Shown piece after piece: positions 1 through 9,630 of a DNA stretch of 64,000 nucleotides. The translations under genes and the position numbers were made by a program. Under the pieces are notes generated by a model. It did no database searches. It saw only the letters and a list, made by a program, of their open reading frames with translations, and was not told where the DNA came from. This DNA comes from Campanula takesimana. Taxonomy: Eukaryota; Streptophyta; Magnoliopsida; Asterales; Campanulaceae. Each line of letters starts with the position of its first letter. Position 1 is the stretch's first letter. Location of the stretch: the NCBI GenBank assembly GCA_026119855.1, contig JAOWBW010000767.1, forward strand, positions 248,001 to 312,000. The letters run 5' to 3'.

Positions 1-200
1 TTCAACAGGTAATTATCGCTTCCGCCTTCATCTCCTTCCTCAATCTTATTCTAAATATGAGTATGGCATTCGGGGATTATAAATTGTTCCAACATATACA
101 ATCAGTTGTCTACAGACATCTGATCAGACATTCATATTTCTGAGTTTACGTATGATTCTTTTACATTCCTAGCTGCACAAATTTTTCACGTTTAATACTA
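1..200. other. AT-rich DNA, no feature seen
   Basis: I see no open frame, RNA gene or repeat end in this stretch up to the TA that precedes the first MITE. Confidence 0.5.
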
Positions 201-475
201 CTCCCTCCATCCCAGAGTATATGTCCACCCTCTCATTTACACGGAAATTAAGAAATAGTTGAAGTGATGTAAGTGTTGTGAGTATAAAAATAAAGTAGGA
301 GAGAGAATGAGTGAAAAGGAATAGTAAGTTGATTGGTGTTGTCCGTATAAAAGTAAAGTAGAAGAGAGAATGAGTGAGAGGAATTGTAAAGATTCTTTGC
401 TATTTTAGGAAGCAGACATATACTCTGGGACGGACGAAAAAGGAAAGGTAGACATATACTCTGGGGCGGAGGGAG
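201..475. mobile_element. Stowaway-like MITE
   Basis: The element starts CTCCCTCCATCCCAGAGTAT and ends ATACTCTGGGGCGGAGGGAG, forming terminal inverted repeats (TIRs), with TA on both outer sides (199-200 and 476-477). TA duplication and CTCCCTCC ends are the Stowaway (Tc1/Mariner) signature. The 3' side also holds an inner copy of the end sequence at 420-435. The interior AAGTAAAGTAGGAGAGAGAATG phrase recurs in MITEs at 38681, 41973, 51302 and 55885, so these are one family. No coding capacity. Confidence 0.9.
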
Positions 476-532
476 TATTATTTAATTGTTGGAAAAAGTG
501 TGCTAACAGTCTTTAATAAAAAGAGTTGGTCT

Positions 533-1073
533 CCTGTAAAACGCGTTTTTCCTAGTGGTTAGGAAAAACGTGGTTTTCAAAATCATCTGGCGGTCCTCAA
601 CACACTCACTGGACCTTCGTAACACAACAATTGGTCATCACAAACATTGTCACTGACTATCTATTAACACTTCTGTTACTCTAAAAAAAATATCAGAAAA
701 AACCTTCTGGTTATCACTTTCAAAGGTTCTGGCTATCAATCTCATATCCAGAAGGCTTTATATTGATATTCAGGACTCTTCTGGCTATCATTCTCATATC
801 CAGAAGGCTTTATATTGATATCCATAACCGTTGAGAAGTTCCGATTATTTACAAAAATGACCATTCTGGCTATCACTTTCAAAGGTTCTGGCTATCAATC
901 TCATATCCAGAAGGTTTTATATTGATATCCAGAACCGTTGACAAGTTTTGATTATTTACAAAAATATCACCGCGCGTTTTTTAAAAAAAGTTCCACATAT
1001 TTACAAAAATGCCACCGCGTTTTTTTAAAACACGTTTTTCCTGGGAGTTAGGAAAAATGAGTTTTTCCCATTA
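533..1073. repeat. foldback element with AAACGCGTTTTTCC ends and internal tandem repeats
   Basis: The left end contains AAAACGCGTTTTTCCTAG followed by GGTTAGGAAAAACG. The right end has AAAACACGTTTTTCCTGG followed by AGTTAGGAAAAA, so each end can itself fold. Between 700 and 965 a unit of about 60-70 bp containing GGCTATCAATCTCATATCCA and TTTATATTGATATCCA is repeated three to four times. Similar ends occur around 45226-45815. The family is not recognised and exact borders are uncertain. Confidence 0.5.
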
Positions 1074-1755
1074 TTTTGTGTAATAAATTAAAAAACCTCT
1101 TATTTTTCAAATGCTTGCAAACCCTTGTAACAGTCTCAGACTCTCAGTCTTAGTCCATGAAAGAAAAAAAAAGATAATTTTTTTATTGCTTGGAAAAAGA
1201 ACGTGGGATTTTGACGAAGTTCTTAATGAAGTAGTAGTAAAATGTAGTACTCACTTTCAAAAAGTGTTGAATATTGAACCTGATTTCAAAACATAAACAA
1301 GAGGAATAATACTAGAAAATTCATGTAATTTTACTACTATTTGAAAGAAGAGAAAAGTCGACAACTTTCCTTTGAAATTACCCGACTCCAATAATAGTAT
1401 GCCTTGCTGTTGCATGACCGGAAATTTCCATGGAACTAGTAGGCGGGCACGTGCAACGACTATCTGCTTGAGCTGAATACAAAAGTCGTTACTACTATTA
1501 AAAAAGTACTTTTAAACCAATTTCGTTACATATTATTCATGTCATAGTATGATAAGATTAAATAATGCAAAGTTGGTTTTATTGATTCAAACTTTTTTTC
1601 TATTCCTTCATACTACTACATCTTAAGTAAATATGTAGTTTTAATTCTAGATTTTTTAAAATCTTTTTCTTAAAGATTATCAATTTTTGTCTAGAATCGA
1701 GTCGGGTAGAGCTCGAGTTGGATATCACCTCAAGCACGATAAAACTCTCTCTTCA
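1074..1755. other. AT-rich DNA, no gene seen
   Basis: The longest open frame (1111-1296, 61 codons) has no recognisable motif and unremarkable codon use, so I do not call it. No repeat termini were recognised. Confidence 0.5.
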
Positions 1756-2155
1756 TAGGGATGGCCAAACCGGACCGGAACCGGAAAACCGGACCGAAAA
1801 AGCACAGAACCGGAGCAAACCGGCGAATAAACCGGAACCGGAGTAACCGGAACCGCCATTCATCCGGGCCGGTTACGGTTCACATAAATGACGAACCGGA
1901 CCGGAACCGGACCGGAAATCCCCTGTTTTTCAATAATTTTTAACATGTTTATTCATTATTGTATGATTAAAAAATAATAATAAAAAAAGGGGGCGTGGAA
2001 CAGGACCGGAACCAGACCGGAACCGTATACCGGAACCGGATTGTGGTAACCGAAACCGGTGTAACCAAGGGCCGGTTAAGGTTCACATAAATGGCGAACC
2101 GGAACCGCCGGTTCCGAACTGGAACCAGAACCGTAATCGGCGTTGGCCATCCCTA
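1756..2155. mobile_element. hAT-like MITE rich in CCGGAACCGG
   Basis: The ends are TAGGGATGGCCAAAC and GTTGGCCATCCCTA, a TIR of about 13 bp. Both arms are packed with ACCGGACCGGAACCGG-type repeats running inward, with an AT-rich centre (about 1925-1990). The flanks TCTTCA (left) and TCTTCCA (right) look like a decayed 8-bp TSD. TAGGG ends with 8-bp duplications suggest the hAT superfamily. A better-preserved relative lies at 6238-7002. Confidence 0.7.
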
Positions 2156-2325
2156 TCTTCCATGTAGTATTATGCGAGAATATTAAGTATATTTTTATTT
2201 TTAAATTATTCAAAGAACATATTTATTTGTAAACACACGAATAAAAGAGATGGCTTTCACAAAATTCGATATTTAGAAGATAGTGACATCGCTTCAAAAA
2301 AAAAAAAAAAAACTGGAACTAGAGA

Positions 2326-2495
2326 AACTAAGGGCTTGTCGTCTGGTGTACAGTTTTAAAAACAAAAACTCTTGTGCGGGATGCGCTACCCGTCTCATCC
2401 ATGAGACGGGTCGGTTTTTGACCCACCCGCCCGACCCACTGAACCGGCTCCAGGACCCAGGGGGCGAACCTGCCACGTGGCAGCCACTCATAGGC

Positions 2496-2531
<36 letters not shown>

Positions 2532-3372
2532 TTTTTTTTTTTTTCGGTTTGTCAAAAGTAATAGTTACTATAACTTAATGTAATGACTGTATTCATATAA
2601 AGTAACATTTCGTATACATAAAAGTAATACATATATACAGAAAAGTAACAGTGTTTTTTTCTATGTTTTTTTCGTTTGCCAAAAGTAATACTTATTACAA
2701 CTAAAATGTAACGAACGTGTTACTTATATGTAATAATGTTTATACATAATTGTAACACATATGTATAGAAAAAGTAATAATTCAACCATTTACATTTTTA
2801 GAGCTAAAAACACTTGATTAGTGTTACATGTAAAAGTATTACATTATCTATAGAAATATGTTATAATTTTTTTTATTAAAGTGTTACATTTACTTGTACA
2901 AACAATTACATTCATATATGAGTTGTAACTTTTCAAATGTTACTTTCTTTCAAAAAATTAAATCAAATACACAATATTTTACATTTTGGCAAAAGCATTA
3001 TTACATTTCAGTATAAATGATAATTACATTTAGATATTGTTTGGGTTACATGTAATTATAGTTAGTATTACATTTGAAAAAATGGGTAAAACGAGCTTTT
3101 GTTTTTGTAAAACAGGTGTTACGTTTACTTATGAACAATGCTACTTTATATGTATACAGTCATTCAATTAAGTTATGGTAACTATTACTTTTGGTGAACG
3201 GCTGAAAAACCGAAAAAATAATATAAAAACTAAAAATAAAAATAAAAAAAATTGACCTCTGGGAGGCTGCCACGTGGCGGGTCATGCCCCATGGGTCATG
3301 GGTCGACCCGTCTCATACATGAGACGGATCCCCTTGTTCTCATGGGAGACCACCACTTTTTTAAAACAGGGC
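2326..3372. mobile_element. foldback transposable element, family FB-GTTAC copy 1
   Basis: The two halves are inverted copies. The hairpin GTCTCATCCATGAGACGG and CCACGTGGCAG on the left pair with CTGCCACGTGGC and GTCTCATACATGAGACGG on the right. TTACTATAACTTAATGTAATG pairs with CATTCAATTAAGTTATGGTAA. The core is a run of degenerate TGTTACATTT/AAATGTAACA words. The same architecture recurs at 37815-40740. No transposase frame is present. The superfamily (Mutator-like or foldback) cannot be fixed because I find no clear TSD. Confidence 0.65.
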
Positions 3373-3549
3373 TTCTTTCTGGACTCTACTATTTGGAGCG
3401 GCTAAAAAAGACTAATATTTTTAAAAAGCTCCACTTAGAAACTCTTCATTGAGACGTTTAATTAGCAAATAGTTGACTATTTTTCAATCCATTTTTTAAG
3501 CACCGCTCTACCAATCCCTAAATATACAAATATATAATTATAACTCTTA

Positions 3550-4481
3550 GGGGGCGTTTGGTTCGGCAGAAAAAAAATGAAGGAATGGAATGGTCAATGG
3601 AATGGGAATCCTGAAGGAATTGGAAAGGAAAAATAATTGGTCAAACCTTGTGTTTGGTTGACACGGAATGGAATTGAATTTCCATTCAATTCCTAGGTAA
3701 TTCATGTTTGGTTTCAAGACAAAAGTGTTGGAATGGAATAATAATAATAAATAATAATAATAATAATAAGAAATAATAATAATAATAATAAATAATAATA
3801 AAATAATAATAATAATAATATTAATAATAAGAAATAATAATAAGAAATTATTATAATAATAATATTAATAATAAGAAATAATAATAATAAATAATAATAA
3901 TAATAATAAATAATATTAATAATAAGAAATAATAATAAATAATAATAATAAATAATAATAATAAGAAATAATAATAAGAAATAATAATAATTAATAAGAA
4001 TAATAATATTAATAATAAGAAATAATAATAAATAAATAATAATAATAAATAATAAATAATAATAATAATAATAATTATAGTAATAATAATAATAAAAATA
4101 AAAATAATAATAATTTTATTATTGATTATTATTATTACTATTATTATTATTTATTATAATGATAAATTAATATTTATTATTATCACTATTATTATCACTA
4201 TTATAATAATAATAATCAATAATAATAAAAATAATAATAGTAAAAAAATATTATTATTATTTATTATTATCACTATTATTATTATTATTACTATTATTAT
4301 TATTATTATTTATTTTTATTATTTATCATTATTATTTATTATTATTATTATTATTTATTATTAACATTATTTCATATTATTATTATTATTATTATTATTT
4401 ATTTGTATTAATATTTATTATTATTATTATTATTATTAGTTATTATTATTTATTATTATTCTTATTATTATTATTTATTTA

Positions 4482-4520
<39 letters not shown>

Positions 4521-4790
4521 TATTTGTTATTATTTATTATTATTATTTATTATTATTATTATTATTATTTATTTTTATTTTTATTTACTATTATTATTTA
4601 GTTATTTATTTATTTATTGTTATTATTATTATTATTTATTATTATTTATTATTATTTATTTTTATTCTTATTCTTATTATTTATTTATTATTATTTATTA
4701 TTATTATTATTTATTATTTGTTATTATTTATTATTATTATTTATTATTATTATTATTATTACTATTTATTTTTATTTTTATTTACTATTA

Positions 4791-4836
<46 letters not shown>

Positions 4837-5042
4837 TTATTATTATTATTCAATTCCATCAATGGAATGATTTTGGTGGAATTGAACTTTCCATCCATTT
4901 TGTGAAGGAATGGACAATTCCTTCATTTGAAGGAATTCATCATTGCAATGGAATGGAAGAATTTTACCAAACATGATAAAGGAATGAGTCAACCGGAATT
5001 GACCATTCAATTCCATTCCATTCCCCCCAACCAAACGCCACC
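3550..5042. mobile_element. Tourist-like (PIF/Harbinger) MITE expanded by TAA/TTA microsatellite
   Basis: The ends GGGGGCGTTTGGTT and AACCAAACGCCACC are flanked by TTA on both sides (3547-3549 and 5043-5045), the PIF/Harbinger 3-bp TSD. Subterminal arms of about 180 bp are rich in GGAATGGAATGG on the left and its complement on the right. The core (about 3737-4850) is almost pure trinucleotide repeat, TAA-type on the left half and TTA-type on the right half. The open frames here are repeat artefacts. Confidence 0.8.
3737..4850. repeat. 1.1-kb (TAA)n/(TTA)n mirror microsatellite
   Basis: From about 3737 to 4110 the top strand is AATAAT-type. From about 4115 to 4850 it is ATTATT-type. The two halves are complementary and could fold into one very long AT hairpin. 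It sits exactly in the centre of the Tourist-like MITE. Confidence 0.9.
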
Positions 5043-5209
5043 TTAGAATAGACTACTTTTATTCAAAATGAATAAACAATTTTTCTCTTAATACAAATAA
5101 AATAAACAAAATATTTATTTTAGAACAAATAAAATATAAATTTTCACTAATTTGTATTTATATATTAAATGAATAGCTAAAAATAAAATGAAAATATTTT
5201 ACTGCAGTA

Positions 5210-5438
5210 CTCACTCCGTCCTAAACTTTTGGTTACTTATTTTTTGTTTGGGCGTCTCATATATTTGGTAACTTACCCAAAATATTTAATTTTCTCTCTC
5301 CTTCCCACTTACAACAACTATTCACTAATCACTATCTTATTTTCTCTCTCCTTCTAATTCGCAACATTTTTTTTTTTTTTTTCAATTTTCCCTACATTTA
5401 ATTTTAGTAACCAAAAGTTTAAAACGAAAGGAGCAGAG
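5210..5438. mobile_element. Stowaway-like MITE
   Basis: The left end CTCACTCCGTCCTAAACTTT and right end AAAGTTTAAAACGAAAGGAG are imperfect inverted repeats with TA on both outer sides. An inner pair, TTGGTTACTT and AGTAACCAAAAG, extends the fold. Confidence 0.75.
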
Positions 5439-5671
5439 TAAGCATTCATTCAATTCAAATTCAATGATAAGCATTCATTCATTCAATGACACTTACTCAT
5501 AAGCTACTAGTAGTAGTATGGAAACAAAAACCAAGTTGAGTTGTGTCCGCCAAGTTGTTCGCAACAGTTCACATTCAATCAAAGGCAAAAACTTGGGGAA
5601 ACCCCCATAGACATCCAACCCTATCCAATGGGTCCATCTAAATAAAATGTGGTCCATGAACTAATTAGGTA

Positions 5672-5937
5672 CTCCCTCTGTTTCATAATACATGTCATTT
5701 TAGACTCTTTCACACATATTAAAAAATGCAATTAGTACATATTAAAAAGACATATGTGCCCCTAAAAGTATCCAATTACCTAGGCATTTAAATGTTTATA
5801 CAAGAAATAGTTCACAATTAATGAATAAGGGTATAATAGGTAAACAAGAGTAATTTTTTCTTGGTAATAGTAAAACGTCAAGTATTTTGAAACAAAAAAT
5901 TGCTTCTAAAACGTCATGTATTATGAAACGGAGGGAG
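5672..5937. mobile_element. Stowaway-like MITE (TTTCATAATACATG family)
   Basis: TIRs CTCCCTCTGTTTCATAATAC and GTATTATGAAACGGAGGGAG are near perfect and bounded by TA at 5670-5671 and 5938-5939. A nested relative is at 52011 and a one-ended copy at 57503. Confidence 0.9.
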
Positions 5938-6229
5938 TATTTAGTCAACTTTAATTGGGTCTGCATTGATAGATTAAACAGCAGACTGACTTTTACTCGC
6001 TCTTAATCTTTAATCTCGATCATTTATTTATATCTATCTCCACTATTTATATTTAGAAAGTTATTTAAGTTATTCTGAATATACTGTTCTCGACTCATCG
6101 TGCATCTCATTCTTTCATTCAGCTCATTCCCGCATTTTGATCATCTAATTCTAACCCCCGTCCCCATTTTAGGGTACTTTTTACATGAACCTGAATAATT
6201 GACTCCTAAATTCTGTCTTTTCAATATTA
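5938..6229. other. intervening DNA, nothing recognised
   Basis: AT-rich sequence with no open frame or repeat border that I can support. Confidence 0.4.
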
Positions 6230-6237
6230 ATGGCTGC

Positions 6238-7002
6238 TAGGGGTGTCAGTGGTTCGGGCCAGACCGCGGTTCGGGACCGAACCGAACCAGACCATGCGGT
6301 CTGGTTCGGTTTTTGAGCTACCATGGTTCGGTTCGGTCTCTAAAATTGTCAAACCAGGTGGTTTGGTTCGGTCTGTGGTCTGGACACTCTAGACCAAACC
6401 GAACCAAACCGATTCAGACCGAACCGCGAGACCGAACCGTAGACCGAACCGTTGGACCGAACCGTAGACCGAACCGCGAGACCGTGAATAAGGACCGTAG
6501 GATTTTAAGTTGGATTAATATCCACCGTTAGATTTTAGAAAACCTAACTTATCTAATCCCTAATAGCCTCACTCTCATCTCATCTCATCTCAGTATCAGA
6601 AAGTCTTTCACATTTCACGCCGCAAACCACAACGGGGAGGCACATCTCGTCGTCTCTCATCTCTCTCCCTTCACCAAATCGACATACTCAATCTTCGTGG
6701 TCCACCCTCACACTAGCCCCGGCCACTATTTTTCCGTTTGTCCGTTTGTCCTAAATATCCATACAATGATCTTGATAAAAAGCAAACAACACTTGAGTTT
6801 TGCAAGAAAGGGGACCGTGGTCTGGACCGTGAATTCAGACCGCGGTTCGGGACCGAACCGAACCAGACTATAGCGGTTTGGTTCGGTTCGGTTTGAAAGT
6901 TTTGGTGGTTCGGTTCGGTCTGAGATTTCACCAGACCGATACCTAGCGGTTCGGCCTCTAATATGTCCCAGACCGAACCAAACCGAACCATTTACACCCC
7001 TA
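6238..7002. mobile_element. non-autonomous hAT element with perfect 8-bp TSD
   Basis: The element begins TAGGGGTGTCAGTGGTTCGG and ends CCGAACCATTTACACCCCTA. ATGGCTGC lies directly outside both ends (6230-6237 and 7003-7010), a perfect 8-bp TSD as made by hAT transposases. Both arms are GGTTCGG/CCGAACC repeat arrays. A unique, less AT-rich segment at about 6500-6800 (TCTCATCTCATCTC, then CGCCGCAAACCACAACG) does not look like the arms and may be captured DNA. No transposase frame. Confidence 0.9.
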
Positions 7003-7029
7003 ATGGCTGCATTCTCTCTAGCTGTAATA

Positions 7030-7294
7030 CTCCATCCGGTCCAAAATAACTGTCACTTTTGGACCAAAATTTTGGTCCAAAATAATTGTTACTTTTGAGC
7101 TAAATGTCTCTTTTATCCTTGCATTGAAACTTGTTCTCTTTTATTAATTATCTTAGTGTGAGACATTAATTTAAGAAAGTTGCACACTTAATAGGGGAAA
7201 AGTTGAAACTTTTGTCACTAAGTCATGATAATTATTACATTTCTTAAGAGTTGTGCAAATACAAAAAAAGACAGTTATTTTGGACCGGATGGAG
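7030..7294. mobile_element. Stowaway-like MITE (GGTCCAAAATAACTGTC family)
   Basis: TIRs CTCCATCCGGTCCAAAATAA and TTATTTTGGACCGGATGGAG are perfect over 20 bp with TA outside both (7028-7029, 7295-7296). It starts 20 bp after the TSD of the neighbouring hAT element. Confidence 0.93.
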
Positions 7295-7440
7295 TACTTG
7301 GGAGTCAGCTGTTTTATTTCTTCATCAGGAAACAAGCCGACTTGCTTGTCAACATCTTTCCCCATATACTAGTTACAAATATAGTACAATTCGTCTCTTC
7401 CATCCCAATTATTTTCATTTCTACAATTTCATAAAAAGTA

Positions 7441-7669
7441 CTCCCTCGGTTCTTTAAGGTTCTTACTTTCCTTTTTAGTCTTTCCCAATTTAAGGTTTTT
7501 ACTTTGTTTTATTACCTAAAATGGAAAGTGGGACCTACTTGTCATTCTCACAACAAAAACTCCCCACCCACTTTCTCTCTCCCACTTTACTTTTCATACT
7601 CACAACATTTACTTTTTCTTAATCTCCGTGCAAAGTCAAACTAGAAACTTTAAATTGGGACGGAGGGAG
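7441..7669. mobile_element. Stowaway-like MITE
   Basis: Ends CTCCCTCGGTTCTTTAAGGT and ACTTTAAATTGGGACGGAGG (then GAG) are imperfect inverted repeats, with TA at 7439-7440 and 7670-7671. Confidence 0.85.
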
Positions 7670-8258
7670 TAAAGGTCTTCACTTTTAAATAATGAGACTG
7701 TAGTAGCTACCACCTGTACATTATTTTTTAACAATATAGTCCCACATGCACTTAAATATTTTTACTTTTTTGTTTTTTTTTTTTGTAATTTGTGTTTTTA
7801 AGTCCATGTTCATAAAATTTAGTTTATTTATTAAACTAAATTTTATTTAGGGGTCTGTTTTTTTCAATTAAGAGGCTCTAAATGGGGATATCTCTGATTC
7901 AGTCAGATATGTACTTGATGAGAGTTTTTTTATTTTCTCAGTTCAGATTTGGAGGGTACTGAATGTCCACTTATTTTTAATATTTAAAATAAAGATTTAC
8001 CTCTTTCTTTCATAAACTCGTAATTTCAAAAGTACTCAACCTAAACACTAGATCAACAACAATTCAAGTCATCCTTCTATTATACTATACAATAGTGAAA
8101 ATTTCGTGAAAAACTTGTTTTACGCTCGATTTAGAATAAAACGTATTTTCAAAACAGATTTTTCATAAGACTAACACTTATGGAAATCCTATTTTTTTCA
8201 TTCTTAGTGTAAAACATGTTTTCCATAATACTGACTCTATTCAATATCATAATTGTTA
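7670..8258. other. AT-rich DNA with AAACGTGTTTT-type words
   Basis: No gene is seen. Around 8100-8230 words such as CTTGTTTTACGCTC, AAAACGTATTTTCAAAAC and GTAAAACATGTTTTCC resemble degraded ends of the foldback family at 533-1073 and 45226-45815, but I cannot define borders. Confidence 0.4.
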
Positions 8259-8406
8259 CTCCCTTCATCCCAAAATGATCTTCGCGTTTGACATTTCAAA
8301 CTTTTTAAGAATATAAACATTTGCTTCACTAACCATGTCTTGTTTATGCACTTTTAAGCCTAAATTATAGAAATAGGAAGAACTTTTTGGGACAATGAAA
8401 AAATAG
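8259..8406. mobile_element. left part of a Stowaway MITE split by an LTR element
   Basis: It starts CTCCCTTCATCCCAAAATGA after TA (8257-8258). The matching right end TCATTGTGGGACAAAGGGAG followed by TA lies at 20377-20398, on the far side of the 12-kb LTR element. The MITE was therefore already in place when the LTR element landed in it. Confidence 0.85.
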
Positions 8407-9103
8407 TGTTTGGGGTGAAAAATCTCACAGCACTATATCTACATCCTGGAAATAACGACTTGAGTCTACATCCTGACATCCTGAGTTGACATCCTGAAGT
8501 TACATCTTACATCTTGACTCTACATGTTGACTTCACATCCTGAAACTACAAGTTGTCGCGCAACCTGAAGGATACAAGTTGTCTCGCAACTTGAGGCTAC
8601 AACTTGACGATACAACCTGAGCCGACGACCTGAAGACAGTTAACAGATCCCTATTTTTAGGATCACAACAACAATCATGTGATCAATTGAGACCTAGTCA
8701 AAGAAGGAGACTTATTTATCCAGGTGAAGTCCAAGCAACGGAAAAATGATAGATCACAACAAACTCTCCTAAAATAAAGGGATAGAGTTAGCTAGTTTAT
8801 TTCCTCTCTTTTTCTAGTATTTAAAGATAACGAACACATGTATTTTACACACACTCACTTCTCTCTTGTAACTCTCCCTCCCTACTTTCTCTTGTACTCA
8901 CACTCATACATTAATAAAATCGTTTGGTACAGAGGTAGGTTTCCAAAACCTCCCGAGGTTTTATGCCAGAGAGTAGTTGCTCAAAGGCTTTCCTCGTTAC
9001 ATCCTAGTCCAATATTCTTGAATCTTTTACTTCTTTATTCCATTGTACCCAATTTCTTTTTTCTTCGTTTTATTAGTCCAATTGTCAAAAATTGGCCGAA
9101 ACA
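8407..9103 (+). repeat. 5' LTR of the outer gag-only element
   Basis: 697 bp, TGTTT...AAACA. The segment 8440-8640 is built of degenerate ACATCCTGA / CAACTTGA-like words. A TATTTAAA box lies at 8818-8825 and is the likely promoter. Its partner is 19663-20359. Confidence 0.93.
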
Positions 9104-9104
9104 A

Positions 9105-9125
9105 TTTGGCGCCGTCCGTGGGAAC
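9105..9125 (+). promoter_or_regulatory. primer binding site-like sequence
   Basis: TTTGGCGCCGTCCGTGGGAA follows the 5' LTR directly. TGGCGCC at this spot is usual in plant Tat/Athila elements. The exact primer tRNA cannot be decided by eye. Confidence 0.7.
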
Positions 9126-9156
9126 TTTGGTCTTTTAGATTGTTAAGAGATTCAAG

Positions 9157-9630
9157 ATGAACAATTCAACAACCTTTCAGATTACATCTGGAATTCCAGT
9201 TGCTAGTGGGGGCAGATCAGCAATGGGGTCACCTGAAATCCCTTTGGACATTGCTTCGAACTTGACTGCCATGCTGCATGACATGAGGAATCAGATTCAA
9301 CTGCAGAATGATACTTTTACTATGCTGATGAATCAAGTCTCCAGGTTGCAGCGTGAGGTGACTACTCTGCAAGGTGGAACATCGGCGGCACAGCAAACCA
9401 GCTTCCCTAGTATCTTCCAGTCTGTTGCTCCAAATGTGCCCTCTGACCCATTCTCTCCATACCAACCTAGAAGGCTTGCTTTTGGAAATGATGCTACAGG
9501 ATCATCTGGATTTGGTGGATTCACACCAGCTGCCAACCTGACCACCAATAGCACGATCATCCATCCTGAAACTGTTACTCCAACTTCAACAACATTTGTT
9601 ACGCCAACTACGGTGGCAGCAGGGAGTCTT
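9157..9630 (+). pseudogene. gag: gag, N-terminal part (split by insertion)
   Basis: An ATG at 9157, 31 bp after the primer site, opens 158 codons running without a stop to the insertion point. The N-terminal region is rich in Ser, Thr, Asn and Gln with a short heptad-like stretch (residues about 30-70: LTAMLHDMRNQ, MNQVSRLQREV). The codons resume in the same frame at 17788 once the inserted element and one copy of its GTCTT duplication are ignored. The two halves together would be 401 residues. The frame read past 9630 belongs to the inserted LTR and is not real. Confidence 0.85.

Noticed and set aside
4122..4976. 80- and 119-codon frames rich in Ile, Leu and Tyr
   Set aside because: Direct translation of ATT/TTA microsatellite.
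8838..9146. 102-codon frame MYFTHTHFSL
   Set aside because: Lies in the outer LTR and crosses into the primer site. The copy in the 3' LTR ends differently. No domain.
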